In this document: piece after piece, positions 32,712 to 43,758 of the stretch | Position numbering within the stretch: position 1 is the stretch's first letter | How the letters are laid out: every line of letters starts with the position of its first letter | NCBI RefSeq assembly: GCF_050947875.1 | Contig: NC_134572.1 | Coordinates: 129,068,105-129,132,104 of the forward strand | From: Dermacentor variabilis | Lineage: Eukaryota; Arthropoda; Arachnida; Ixodida; Ixodidae | DNA length: 64,000 nt | Reading direction: 5' to 3' | The notes under the pieces: generated by a model | Database searches by the model: none | The model's input: only the letters and a program-made list of their open reading frames with translations | What the model was told of the DNA's origin: nothing | Translations under genes and position numbers: made by a program

Positions 32712-33174
32712 CTGAAATAATTACGACACCAAAATATATATGTATAACTTGGCGTTACGGCGGGCACTGAGTTTTGAACATGTCATATATTGCGCTATAA
32801 CGAAAAATAATTATCTCTGTTGTAGATAACTCCCTGCGGACCCGCAACACCTACGCCTTATTTGTGAAAGGATTAGCACAACGTGCTGCCTCCGTAATTG
32901 CCCAAATTTTTGTAGGGCAGCAAGGCAGAACGGTTCTTGCTGTTGCCGTTGTTGCAGAAGGGTTAGTTTACTAATGCCGGCCTACTGACTCCTCCCTTTA
33001 CCGTCATTTTTATTCATGCATGGAAACGTGCTCCATCGAGATTTTGCTGTCATTGTAAGTAGATTACGTCGTCCAACCGTCTTCCGTTTATAATTACTAG
33101 CTGTTTACTTTCGGCGCATGTTGCTTAAATGACCACCCCTTCACTTCCCCTTTCATGCAAACCCGCTAAATTAC

Positions 33175-33254
33175 CTCAACTAGGAGTCCACTTATAAGGC
33201 TTTTTGCATGCGGAGGCATGTGCTTGGGCAGGGTAATGGGGACCACTTCAGCGT
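33175..33254 (-). CDS. PKG-like pseudokinase, exon 8
   Basis: 80 nt between a tttttccag acceptor and GAG before gtaatt, entering in phase 1 and leaving in phase 0. It encodes AEVVPITLPKHMPPHAKSLI and SGLLVE, equivalent to the AGC segment xxFPxxxSxxAKDLIxxLL. It joins the flanking exons without a frame break. Confidence 0.82.
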
Positions 33255-34299
33255 CTGGAAAAAAAGAAACACAATATCATATGAATACACCTTGTTGAAG
33301 CGTCTTCTTCCCCTCACACTGGAACAGTGACTGTCATTCTTAACCCGAACACGCCTTAAGCGCATTGTTGGTTCTCCTTGAAGGGTGCTAGGATTTTCTC
33401 GATAGGGATACTCGAATTGGGCTTGATTAATTCATCTTCCTTCCAAAGTATTCGATGTTTGCTACTTACAGTCCGTGTTTCGTCAAACCGCTATAGATTG
33501 GTCTTCCATTATGCGGGTTAACCCTGACGACGGCTGTGCATGTGTCGTGGATGCAGTCTGCGCGTATTTAGAAAGAAGGCAGGGTCGAGGCGAGAGGGCC
33601 GCGAGGGTGGTTACGTTCTATGTTTGGTCTCTTAAATGTAGGAAATTATGTACCTTTGGACCGCGAGACCGAAATGTGGATGAGTGTAGCTTGCCGCTTT
33701 CTTGGTCGAGTGTCACTCGCTATGTATTAATCTTGTTGCGATAACCTCCGCTCCGTCATGTATTGCTAGTCCCAGGGGGCTGCTCACTTCAGCAATGAAA
33801 GTAAGCGTTAAAATAAATAGTTAAAATTAATCTGGAGTTCTCCACTACACGGTGTGCCTTACATCCAATACTGCGAGATTCTGGCACTTTACTCCAAATA
33901 AACACTCAACTCCTTGTGCAAAAATATCCCAGGCGAAGGCAGGAGCGGGAAATGCACAGAAGTGACGTTATTATTTTTTTGTAATGCGAACAGCATTGTA
34001 GGCATTGTAAGACCAGTTTTCTTCTGGCTAACTGAAAATGGGGGCCGATTCCGAAGGCAATGCCATCTAAATATATCTGCCTAAACTCTTTCACGACGCC
34101 TTTCAATAAAAAAAGATCCTTTAGAACATCTCCAGTAGTAGTCCGGAATGTAACCCGCGTTATCACCAGTTCTTCACTCACAGCAGCATGACTCTCCAAC
34201 GCGCTGGGCTACGAATGCCCGTGGGGAGGGAGGGATTAATTCTCAGTGTTCGCATGAACCGGCGCGCCACGGATCTAGGAGGCCATGCGCATACTTAGC

Positions 34300-35004
34300 A
34301 GGCGCACTGCTAGATGGCGCCGCGCGGCCAGAGAGAACACAGAATGAAGGAAGAGGTCAGGAAAGTTGGCAACCAGGTGCAGGGTAAAATCAAGTGTGAA
34401 AAGACGAACACAAGTCATCCGAAAGAAAGCGACAGAAACAGATACAGCGAATTTGGATACAAAGAATGGAAACATGACCATGGAAAAATGCTGGAATGGG
34501 AAGAATAAAATGAATGGGAAGTGCCGTGCTATTTGAGGCTCGAGCCATAGTTGTTTAAGGACGAAAGCATACCGGAGCAAATATTCGCAACAACATGAGG
34601 CATGTGCATGCTGCAGCAAAAATCCGGAGGTCACTCAGCGCATGCTTATGGAATGCGAAGGAATACATCCAGTGACACCCGTAGGTAACCACAACCTTCC
34701 AGAAGCGCTTGGATTTCAAGTGGACGGAAGTATCATCCGTTCAGCAGTCAAGATAAGCAAGAGAGGTTAAGAGTACTGGTGAAAAATAAAAGAAGGGAAG
34801 AGATTATTGATACGATCGGGTCTGGTACAGGCATAGGTAGCGGCGTACAAGGTAGAGTTATGAGGGAAAAATTATTAAGGAAATGTATACAAGAAATGTT
34901 AGGATGAAAAACATGTATAGCATACCTGATTACACCGAGCAGCCTAGTTGACTATTTGTCATCGCCTCATTTCAAGAGCGATTCCAACTAATCATCATCA
35001 TCAG
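34300..35004 (+). pseudogene. LINE 3' end fragment with (atc)n tail
   Basis: A diverged LINE ORF2 C-terminal segment is readable around 34590-34765, with a Cys-rich motif followed by TQRMLMECEGIHP and ALGFQVDGSIIRSAVKI, then a stop. A 3' UTR with further remnants ends in 'aatcatcatcatcag' near 35004. The upstream part to 34300 has frame-broken remains. It lies in the intron between exons 7 and 8 of the PKG-like gene, on the opposite strand. Confidence 0.6.
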
Positions 35005-35315
35005 AAGCACGCGAGTGGAGCCCTGCGGCAGTACAGGCTTCATAAATGGCGTGCTCCCGTGGCTCTTATTTGGAGGAAAACCAAGACGTTGACCGTCCCC
35101 GCAATGGCGCGTTGTGTTCGCATATTTGGATAGCCATCGTAAGGGAGTGCTTCCCGAAATTTTTTAACGAATACTGCGGCAGCTGCGGTGATGGCCAGCG
35201 CGCTCTTATTATAAGTGGATACGTCTGCGTCGCCGTCGCGTGTGGAAGAACTGTTCATAAGAGGCTGCAGCTATATCGTAGAACACTTAGGGACACGTCG
35301 ACTTCTCGCACTTAC

Positions 35316-35444
35316 ATTGGTACATGTAGTCCCTGTCGACCCAGTGGTCCAGGTTGGTTTTCGCCGAGTAGATGGACATTGGCGTGTGCCGGACGTACAG
35401 CACGTATGCGAGGATGCCCAGCGACCAGTAGTCGGATGTGCGAT
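35316..35444 (-). CDS. PKG-like pseudokinase, exon 7 (subdomain IX)
   Basis: 129 nt after a gaaacacag acceptor, ending CAAT before gtaagt (phase 1 in, phase 1 out). It encodes RTSDYWSLGILAYVLYVRHT followed by PMSIYSAKTNLDHWV. SDYWSLGIL is the conserved subdomain IX motif, and its Asp anchors the catalytic loop. DYWSLGIL is the form seen in PKG kinases. The usual G-x-P-P-F after it is altered to HTPMSIY. Confidence 0.9.
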
Positions 35445-37970
35445 CTGTGTTTCAGCGTGACAAAGCGCATGCGCGTACGTACCGAGTTCGTTAAAACAAC
35501 CAACATCACGTATAAATGAAATTAAAAGGAGCAGTTTATACAAAAGTTTAGCAGAAGAGCAAGTTTAGCAGTGGAACGAAAAAATTGTCCCGGTCCTGGT
35601 CGGAAAATCAAACCTACCACTGTGACCTCCGAAAGTGACCAACGTGTCAGTGACCTCAGAGTAACGACAAAACTGACCGATAACGACAGCCACAGGTCGT
35701 GCCGGGAGTTCCTGTCGGTCCAACATTCGACATGTGCTGGAATGACTTGACAGTGTCGTTACTCATTTCAGGTTGATTTTCTCTCTTCTATGGGTATTCG
35801 AATACCGAAAACTTTGAGTATTAATCGGATAGGCTTTGTTGTTCGAATCGTATCCGATTACAATATTAATTCTTCAAAAGTGTAGAGTATCCGCCTATGG
35901 TCGAAAAAAAAAGGGGGGGAGGGACTACAATACTTATTTGTGACTCAAGAGAGACAGTGACTAATGCAAATTTTGACTTCGCCGAATGAATTCTTCTGCA
36001 AGAGAGCCGCTGAGGCACCATGCAGTTCCTGAACGAGGGTGCGGGGCAGATTACTTCTTCTCAACCAAAACCAATTTAAGTCGTTCAGTAAGAACCGCCT
36101 CACTCAGCCCATGCACGAATTCCTTCTTTATTTGGCCAGTCTCTCAATGTTCGCATTTAAAGCAACTGCGGGGCTGCATAGCCACACTTCTCTCTCACAG
36201 GCGAACAACACACTCTAGGCCCATCTAGTGAGGTGTTGCTTCCTTGTTTCATTGGCAGTCACTTACGTGATTCACAAGCTTTCACAAGCTTGACCATTGT
36301 ACTGTTAACAAGTTGCAAACGCGATTACATGCAATAAAGAATCAATGTAAGTAAGCATTTCTTTTTGTTTTTGTTTTTTCGTGGAGCGAACTCAACGAAA
36401 GATTTATATTTCCCTTTGCGTATAAAAACAAAAAATATTCAATAGTCGAAAGTTGCTTTTCTCCAGCATTCGTATTCGCATAGACCCGGAAAGTTCACTA
36501 TTCTAGCACCCGTGCTATTTTGAGACATCCTCCATCTTGCCCTTTTCGTAGAACCTGTTGCTTTATTCAATATTCCCGTGCTTCGAGTTGTCTATAAATT
36601 CGCTTTCTCATTGTCTCCTGGTTGGCATAGTTCTTATAGCGACTTCCCAAAATTGGCGGTGGTGCCGGGCTGGACACTCCGACAAATTTTTATTGCGGCA
36701 GCGATCCTTTGGGGACCCGAGACGAATTCGCGCCGTCGGCGCCGCCAACAGCCGTGCTGTCCCGGTACCGACGGTGCACGTGTGGCCTGACGAGTTCAGG
36801 GTTAGACTGTCCTCGGAGACGCGAGAGGCGCGCAGTGCGTCTTGGCTGACAAAACAACGACACCTTTGGGAACACCGTTCCATTCGCCGTCCAGCCTTTG
36901 ACGTAATTATGTACAGTGCTGCACATAACAGACACGCACACAATAAGAGACAGCGATGGGACACGCAAGGCGCCAGGTGTGTCCCATTGCTGTTTTACGG
37001 CATACCAACAGGCCCAAGCAGCTACCGCCTTCGACGCGTCTGGCGCCGCCGCCGTCGTCGTCGTGCCGTACCGGGTATCGACGGCGCATGTGAAGCACGT
37101 CAGCGGAAAGGTAGTCAGTCTCCAGACAGGCTACATGAGTTCGGCTGAAGAAACGACGAAGCGAGTTGGACGCACAGTCGACGCCACACGCTCATTCGAA
37201 GCTTCGGTGGGGGAGCACGGACGGCGTCGTGACTCTGAAGGTTTTACGTGCAGTAATGAGCCATGTTCCTATTATTTCTTAGTCAGGACCATAGTATTGT
37301 AGTTTGTAAAGACCCAGTGTATTACTATTTTAAGAACGCCTCTCATCTTCTCCCGCCGCCCTCTCCCCGTGTGACGGCTGCGGGAAAGTGCTGCGTGTGC
37401 AGGAGAGCGGAGGGAGGCAATCAACGCTCATGCCGCTGGAGGCAACACGCATGGCGATTCGACTTATACAAAGTGTCCCAGCTATCATGCATCGCGCTTT
37501 TATAAGAAATACTGGCAATTCTACACGAAGATAAACGAGAAGATATTGTTCGTCGTCGAATAGAGTAACCATCTGTAATTTTTGTTGATGTCATTCGTTT
37601 TATTAATAAAATGAAATTACTTATATTTTTTTTTACTTACTGCTCTAATGGCAAGGTGCTCATGGCAAGGGCAATGAAGGATTTGTAGAAAATTTAAACA
37701 AACTTACAACTCGCTTGTTTTCAGTCAGGTACTTTATTGCCCGTTTACCTTTCCTGGCTGATACCGAAAGTCCTCTAAAGATGAAAAAATATCACGTGGT
37801 TAACCGACCGACTGCATCAAAAACAGCATCCTCAAACACACTCCACAGGGGCTAGTGGGCGCTGACGTTCCACGCATCAACAACCAGTTATGGGGCACTC
37901 TTATCAACATCAAGGCGCCGCGCTGTCGCAGGCGGGGCGTGCCAGATAAAGTGCCAGCTCTGCCAATAAC
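35445..37970. other. PKG-like gene intron, no feature recognised
   Basis: 36640-37260 is GC-rich with several compositional open frames, one of about 196 codons on the plus strand. None shows a domain or splice boundary. The rest is AT-rich. It may contain an unrecognised repeat. Confidence 0.45.
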
Positions 37971-37974
37971 TTCT

Positions 37975-38190
37975 AAAAATTATGGGGTTTTACGTGCCAA
38001 AACCACTTTCTGATTATGAAGCACGCCGTAGTGGAGGACTCCGGAAATTTCGACCACTTGGGGTTCTTTAACGTGCACATAAATCTAAGTACACGAGTGT
38101 TTTCGCATTTCGCCCCCATGCGGCCGCCGTGGCCGGGATTCGATCCCGCGACCTCGTGCTCAGCAGCCCAACACCATAGCCAACTAACTT
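37975..38190 (-). mobile_element. tRNA-derived SINE, Ruka-like (copy 4, well preserved)
   Basis: A reverse-oriented, nearly complete copy. The tRNA-like head at the high-coordinate end contains box B (reverse complement of gggattcgatcccgcgacc). The body runs through 'gcatttcgcccccatg', 'acgtgcacataaatctaagt', 'gaccacttggggttcttta' and 'acgccgtagtggaggactccg' to 'attatggggttttacgtgcc'. It is the cleanest reference copy in the window. Confidence 0.88.
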
Positions 38191-38629
38191 CTATGAAGCT
38201 TGTTTTGGTGCACTGTTTTTTTATACGAGCGGAGGGTTAGCCACATGGTTGTTCTTTTTTCATTTTTCGCGGTCTTTCTGTATCACCTGGCTGAAAACAT
38301 GCCAAACGCACTCCATGTCGCTCGCGCCTCTGGATATGTAACCCTCCGTGCGCGGGACGCACATGCACCGTCAGTATGGCGGCGACAAGGGGTCGGTGTA
38401 GGCGCTCGCAGAGTGTCCGTGTAATTGCAATAACAATATCCAGCTGCCACTGGAACTGGAGTACCCGTGCGTTTCTACCGCTCTATATAGCATGACACCT
38501 TGCGCGCCAATTCCGGTGGCTATACCTAACACGGTTCCACAAACATTCGCACTGCTTTGAGGGCACGCATTTCTGCAGAACGAGGTCATAAACATCGCGC
38601 AGTTAGGAAAAGTAAAACAAGCGCGTTAC

Positions 38630-38705
38630 CGTATACTTCCATCCTTAGAACTTCCGGCGCCATATAGGGTATCGAGCCAACCCGGCTGCTCGACGTTTTG
38701 CCAAC
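38630..38705 (-). CDS. PKG-like pseudokinase, exon 6 (activation segment/APE)
   Basis: 76 nt after a ctccgcag acceptor, ending TACG before gtaacg (phase 0 in, phase 1 out). It encodes VGKTSSSRVGSIPYMAPEVL and RMEVY. GSIPYMAPE corresponds to the AGC GTPEYLAPE signature (subdomain VIII), so the APE motif is kept. The segment lacks the usual T-(L/F)-C-GTPE context, so canonical activation-loop phosphorylation is doubtful. Confidence 0.9.
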
Positions 38706-39074
38706 CTGCGGAGACGGAGGCCCAACGCCAAGATATATCTCAGCCACTGCTAAAGCATTTTTTTTTTTCAATGCTGCTGTCGCTGTACTAGGCCATTTCT
38801 GCATTATTTTCGGCCAATCTTGCAGACGGAAAAGATTGGCTGACTTTTTTTCTCCTGATCCTTATCGGTGAGTTTGAATGTTGTGATTATATTTTTGGGT
38901 CTTTTATGGCTTATCAAGTTGCCGTTCACGGTATAGTATGGACGTTTCTGGCATTACAAAGAAAAGTAATTTATCAATCCCGACTAACCTATTGTCTCTC
39001 TTTAGCATCACTGCAAATGGCCAATGCATACGATGCATGCAGAAAATACTGCGGCCACATTGGTCGCCACTCAC

Positions 39075-39160
39075 GGAGCAGAAGGCGAAGTCGAAGAGTC
39101 GCGCGATGCCGGTCATGTCGATGAGGATTGTCGTCGGCGAGATGTTGCGGTACATCATGT
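39075..39160 (-). CDS. PKG-like pseudokinase, exon 5 (catalytic loop, degenerate)
   Basis: 86 nt between a tcgtgcag acceptor and TCC before gtgagt (phase 1 in, phase 0 out). It encodes MMYRNISPTTILIDMTGI followed by ARLFDFAFCS. In active AGC kinases this region reads YRDLKPENLLID...DFGFA. Here the catalytic Asp is Asn, the Lys two residues on is Ser, the Asn of the loop is Thr, and DFG is DFA. The fold is recognisable but phosphotransfer chemistry should be lost. Confidence 0.9.
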
Positions 39161-39227
39161 CTGCACGACAGAAGCGCAACATGAAGCAGCTGCATAGGCT
39201 GCACCGATGCCAGCTGCATACTAGTGT

Positions 39228-39640
39228 GATAACAATGATGATGTTTTTTTGGCATTCCCTTTGAAACGGGGCGGCGACAAATAGTCCCATGTAACTTGCT
39301 TGAGGCAGTCAACTTATAGATATTTATAGGCCAAGCGTTTTGCCTATGTCTCCTGAATCTTTGCTCTCTTTCATAAAACATATCCGCCTTCTACGGATTA
39401 GGTCCTATTAATTTATTCCCTGCTTACTCTAAACATATTTTACTCATCTCGATTGTTGCCTGCGGTTAATGCTTCCATCCGCTTTATCTCCCAGGGACAC
39501 TGACATAGCCAGGGCGAGGCATACCGGATTCGTGACCCTCCCCCTCCCCCTTACATGAGTGAGGTAGTGGCCGAATATTGCCCCAGAGAGGTCAATTCCT
39601 GTTCTGGTGAGGGTGCCTTCCTAATTGGTAACCTGGACCA
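39228..39640 (+). repeat. Dispersed LINE-3'-UTR-like repeat copy 2 plus SINE tail relic
   Basis: 39228-39520 resembles 28812-29110 (see that entry). 39560-39640 matches the body of the tRNA-Gly-like SINE at 14905-15135: 'gaggtagtggcc', 'tgttctggtgaggg' and 'taacctggaccag'. Both are fragments inside a PKG-like gene intron. Confidence 0.5.
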
Positions 39641-39949
39641 GAAAAGCACCGCTGGCTATCTGCATTTTCCTCTGTAGCGGCAGCAGCATCGGCGTCGCAT
39701 GAGAGTTACGTAGATGCTCGCGTCCACACGAGGCACGAGCAGCTGGCACGCTCCGGCACGGGCTAGCGTTCCGAAAGAGATTAAAGAAAGAATGCTACGC
39801 TAAGAGATCGAGTGTCGGTTCTTCCTCTCCCGCGAGAGCCCGAGACTTTACCGGTCCACGTGGTCGCTCGTCGTCACACCTTTTTTTTGCCAGGATCAGG
39901 CGCCAATCCAAGGCTGAAAAATGTAGCGGCCTAATTGTTCAGCGCTAAC

Positions 39950-40660
39950 TGTTTTATTACGATAGTAGTTATATGGGCACTCCAGGCGAGTTTATGCCGT
40001 TGTAGTGAGGTTCCGCATAAAGTTCAAGGGCGATAAAATCGCCGCCGCGCGTCGTATGCTGTACGTCCGATTGAAAGCGTGCGAAGGTGCAGCTCAATGT
40101 CGCGCACGTAAGGGAGGGAAGCGGGGAGGAGGCGCGCCATCTTGCGTCGCACGCAAGGATACGAGGGGAGGGGAGGGAGGACATGGAGGGGCGTTCTACT
40201 CCGGGCGTCCCGGCGCCCGGTCCGCTGTATCTTGAAAGCCATCTGCGACATGAATAGAGCACGCCGCGCGCTGTGTTTTCGCGGTTTAGTTTGCGTTGCT
40301 GCGAGACGCAGCAAGAAGGTCAATTCGCTCGCTGCTGCTGCCGCGCTTCTTCACTCCGGCGTTTTCGACAGCGAGTTTGCAGGGTCACCGAGTGAGATGT
40401 GTTCATGTTTGCTCGTGCGCGCGTGACACCATCCTTGTTAATTTAGCTACTATGCCTATGCTTGCAAGTTCATACAGACAATAAAACTACTATCCTTACT
40501 TGGTATAGCTGTCCACTGATATTCTATCGCAATCGATGCTTCGCCTTTCGTGCAAAACTGCGACATTATTTTTTATGGTGCCCTCTATTTGCTAAGCAGT
40601 TTGCCTTTAAAACCTCTGCGGTCCGACTCTACAAGTTTCGCGTCATCTTTCCATATTGAA
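39950..40660 (-). repeat. Dispersed noncoding repeat core, copy D
   Basis: Reverse-oriented copy of the core at 10860-11670, starting 'ttttattacgatagtagttatatgggcactcc' (read forward in two words). It continues through 'gggcgataaaatcgccgccgcgcg', 'tatcttgaaagc', 'aaggtcaattcgctcgctgctg' and 'ataaaactactatcctta'. Homology to copy C extends past the core to about 40640. It lies between exons 4 and 5 of the PKG-like gene. Confidence 0.75.
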
Positions 40661-40851
40661 ACTACCCTAGTAGAAGTGCCACTGCAGGTTACTGGCTTTG
40701 GTACCAATTATATTTGAGCCATATATAACCGTGCACATCCGAATGAATTCAGCGTCGTACTTACAGAAAATCTTTCAGACCGCGCTCAGCACACGAATGA
40801 ACGATACCCATTTGTCATGGTTACGCCGTCAAAAATGAAAGCTCAGCCCAC

Positions 40852-40985
40852 CTCGGTCGTGGATGTACTTGAGCGCGTATGTCACGTTGGCGACGATGTT
40901 CACGATGACGTCATCTCTCAGCGCGCCTTCTTCGAGAAGCGATTGGAGTGTGCATCCCTCGTAGTACTCGGCCACGAAACAGTAA
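40852..40985 (-). CDS. PKG-like pseudokinase, exon 4 (hinge to helix E)
   Basis: 134 nt after a ttactgcgcag acceptor, ending CGAG before gtgggc (phase 2 in, phase 1 out). It encodes YCFVAEYYEGCTLQSLLEEG followed by ALRDDVIVNIVANVTYALKY and IHDR. This is the hinge strand, helix D and helix E region, equivalent to YMVMEYxxGGxLFxxL...ALxYLH. It splices in frame to the catalytic-loop exon to give IHDRDMMYRN. Confidence 0.9.
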
Positions 40986-41149
40986 CTGCGCAGTAAACGC
41001 GAGGCACACGTTGCAGTGCTTCCGAATAACTCAGGTGCAGCATGTTTTCATCGTACGACGATGTGAAGCCGTGAAGGGCGGGAAAACCTGGGCCCAGATT
41101 TAATAATGATCCCACCCCCGTTTTCTTTCTTTCACCCTTCGTTACTTCT

Positions 41150-41372
41150 TCGCGTGGTGTTGGGCTGCTAAGCACGATGTCGCGAGATCGAATCCCGTTC
41201 ACGGCGGCTGCTTTTCGATGGGGACGAGATGCGAAAACACCCGTGTACTTAGATTTAGATGGACATCTAAAAACCCCTGGCACTCCAAATTTCCTGAGTC
41301 CTTCACTACGGCGTGCCTCATAATCAGATCGTGGCTTGGGCACGTAAAACCCCATAATTTGTTTTTTTTTTT
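41150..41372 (+). mobile_element. tRNA-derived SINE, Ruka-like (copy 5, well preserved)
   Basis: The head is 'gtggtgttgggctgctaagc', with box B 'cgagatcgaatcccgttc'. The full body follows ('gatgcgaaaacacccgtgta', 'cttagatttaga', 'cactacggcgtgcctcataa', 'cacgtaaaaccccataattt') and ends in a T-run. It lies in the intron between exons 3 and 4 of the PKG-like gene. Confidence 0.88.
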
Positions 41373-41715
41373 TGCTTTTTCGCACACCACCTCGTTGTCT
41401 TTAATGCCGACATCAGCCTTCCGAAGCAAATGATGAATGAAAATAAACGGAAGAAAGAGCATATATAAATTGTCACAAAATGCGGATCGTTCGATAGTGT
41501 CTTGCAACGGTTCAAACCTTTCCTGTTTTTCTTTTTTTTTTCCTCTCATTCGTTTCGCTCATCGTCATATCAGCTTGGGCATCGCTGCACCGCCGTTATC
41601 GCCGAGATCGGCAGCATAGCGTGAGCGACGATTAAGAAAGAAGAAAGATTTTGTGAAACAATAAAGTTGCTCGTCGCAAAATGCAACCGCAGGTTTATGC
41701 TTAATAGCGCCTTAC

Positions 41716-41831
41716 CATTGCGCCGTTTTAAAATACGCCTTGAGGCCCACGATGAACTGGCAGTCAGACACGGACTCCCAGACCTTGCGCTCTCGGGTGA
41801 TGTCAGCCTTTTTCTGCAGCAGCGAGAGAAA
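41716..41831 (-). CDS. PKG-like pseudokinase, exon 3 (helix C)
   Basis: Ends CAATG before gtaagg (phase 2 out), which joins exon 4. It encodes FLSLLQKKADITRERKVWES followed by VSDCQFIVGLKAYFKTAQ. RERKVWE with SDCQFIVGL matches the AGC helix C pattern (NEKRIL...PFIVxL), so the helix C Glu is present. The 5' edge at 41831 (after ctcggag) is the only acceptor keeping phase 0 with exon 2, but its pyrimidine tract is weak. A small additional exon cannot be excluded. Confidence 0.78.
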
Positions 41832-42514
41832 CTCCGAGTTTAGGTACGGTGACGCTTAAAGACTCCTCAGAAACTTCATCAGACTCATCAGCACACCCGG
41901 CTAGATGCTATGTTCGTTTGTGCGCGGAACGCTTCGGAGAAATGCAATCGCGACGCGCGAGCGTGCATGTCACGTGGTGTTTTTTTGTTTTTCGCGGGCA
42001 TCCGCAGTAAGCTGAAGAACACTAATGCTTAATAAATAGAAAGTTAGAATCTGTCTAATCGGACGTCTTGCAAAATGGTCTACAACGTTCTAATTGGAAT
42101 GTTTTGCCTAGCTTCGTTACTTCAGAAGTTTGTTAATTAACCTTGACTAATTATCTAATTAAGCAAAATTTAAAAAATACCGACACCCCCTACATGAAAA
42201 AGTGAGCAACATGCATCTAGTCGCGTCGTCTTAGAGTGAATCGGCATATTTTTACACTCTGGCTAAAGTTAGCTGAAACACTTTGTACATACTATACGCA
42301 CTGCCTAACCCGCCCAGGGTTAAACATACATAGACAACATATCTCTTGCATTTTAACAAACCATGGAGCGCAAGCCTTGAGAATTATTTCACGTTAGAAA
42401 AAGAAGGCGACTATTGCATCAGTCAGCCTTCCGCAAGCTTGTCTTTCTTTGGGTGCCTGCATTCTCTTTTTGGCGTTTTTTTATTTATTTCTCGGTGCAG
42501 TCTGTTTCTACCAG

Positions 42515-43274
42515 TGTTTGGATCGGACTGCTGGTACGATCTGTTGTTGGGAACTCGGCGCTGACGCCCGTGGTTGTACCTGGGTCGCAAGCCCCAAGGG
42601 TAGCGTTGGCCTGGCGGCCTGGGGTACAACTGGAAGCATCCGAAGGTCCCGGCAAAGCATGAGTCGACTGGTAACAACAAAACAACTTGTTTATTTTAAC
42701 ATCGCAAAGAGTTGGCGGTCAGGTTTGACCGAAGTAGAGAGACGGGAGAGCACTTTACTCAACAGAAGAAATCGGAGCCCTCTTTTTGGCGTCCGGGGGC
42801 AGCTGTTTTTATACTCTCGCAGTTGAGGGCAAGAAGGAACCCCTCAAAAGACGAGCACGTGAATGTACAATGGGCTAATGGTGACGCACACTGTCGTAGC
42901 GATGCCGTAGCACCATGTCGAGCACGATCTCGTAGCACCCTGTCGTGGCGCTGCCGGTCGGACACAATGACTGTAATGAGAGGATGGTCCCTGCTTTGGC
43001 ATCGCCTGTTTCGGGCACAATGACTGGAATGAGATCCCTGCTTTGGCATCGCCTGTTTCGGCCACAATGACTGGAATGAGATCCCTACTTTGGCATCGCC
43101 TGTTTCGGGCACAATGACTGGAATGCGAGGATGATCCCTAGGCGGTCGCATCGCCGCAGTCGCGCCTGGAAACACCTGGCGATGAGTGTTGCGGCGACGA
43201 CGATCGGGCCAAAATGTCTGCCGCCCCGCCGCAGTCGCGCCGGCAAAACCACGTCTCGCAGGCGAAACGCAACA
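42515..43274 (-). repeat. 3' LTR of the Gmr1-like element
   Basis: 760 bp, TGTT...AACA ends. It contains three to four tandem copies of a 47-bp unit starting cacaatgactggaatgagat (about 42964-43130), with the first copy a few bases longer. The element sense strand is minus. The purine-rich tract expected just upstream (43275-43300 on the minus strand) reads ggcggggcgg followed by tc. Confidence 0.93.
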
Positions 43275-43758
43275 GACCGCCCCGCCGGGGGAAGGAGATC
43301 CCGATGGACAGGGGACTGCATCCGCTGTCCGGAGGGATGTCGCTCGATGATGCTCATAACCGAAGTCGGGCGTCCCTCGACGTTTCTTGAGCGCAGCGCA
43401 CAGAGAAGGCCTCGTTCTCTTGTTCAGGTTCGCACGGGACACTGCAAAGTGACTTCGGGAGAGTTCACATTTTTGTTCTCGTTCCCGGCAAGCGTTAGAA
43501 CCACGCTGAAACTCAACCGCTCAGTCAGCAAGCACGGCACAACCCTCACTAAGCCCTGCCAGGCTCTTTCCCCTTTTTATACCACTGCCTAGTTCCTTAC
43601 AGTAGTCTAGCATCACTCAGAACGCGTCCACAAATTGAAAAATTGCACTAGAAAGCATATCATCACTTTGAAACACTAAACAAAAGCAATATGTTAAAAA
43701 AATCCTGCCTCAGGAAAAAAAACATCAGTAACAAACAATTTTGAGGCTGATTCCTACG

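Noticed and set aside
36558..37148. 196-codon plus-strand open frame inside a kinase-gene intron
   Set aside because: GC-rich segment open in more than one frame on both strands, Arg-rich translation, no recognisable family.
39690..39890. Possible LTR end or retroelement leader
   Set aside because: It resembles the tail of tick LTRs (attaaagaaag followed by a C/T-rich stretch), but no second LTR, primer site or coding remnant was found nearby.
42712..43442. Open frames of 100-227 codons in the LTRs and next to them
   Set aside because: The same frames recur in both LTRs and are antisense or out of frame to the polyprotein. They follow from the 47-bp tandem units and GC content.
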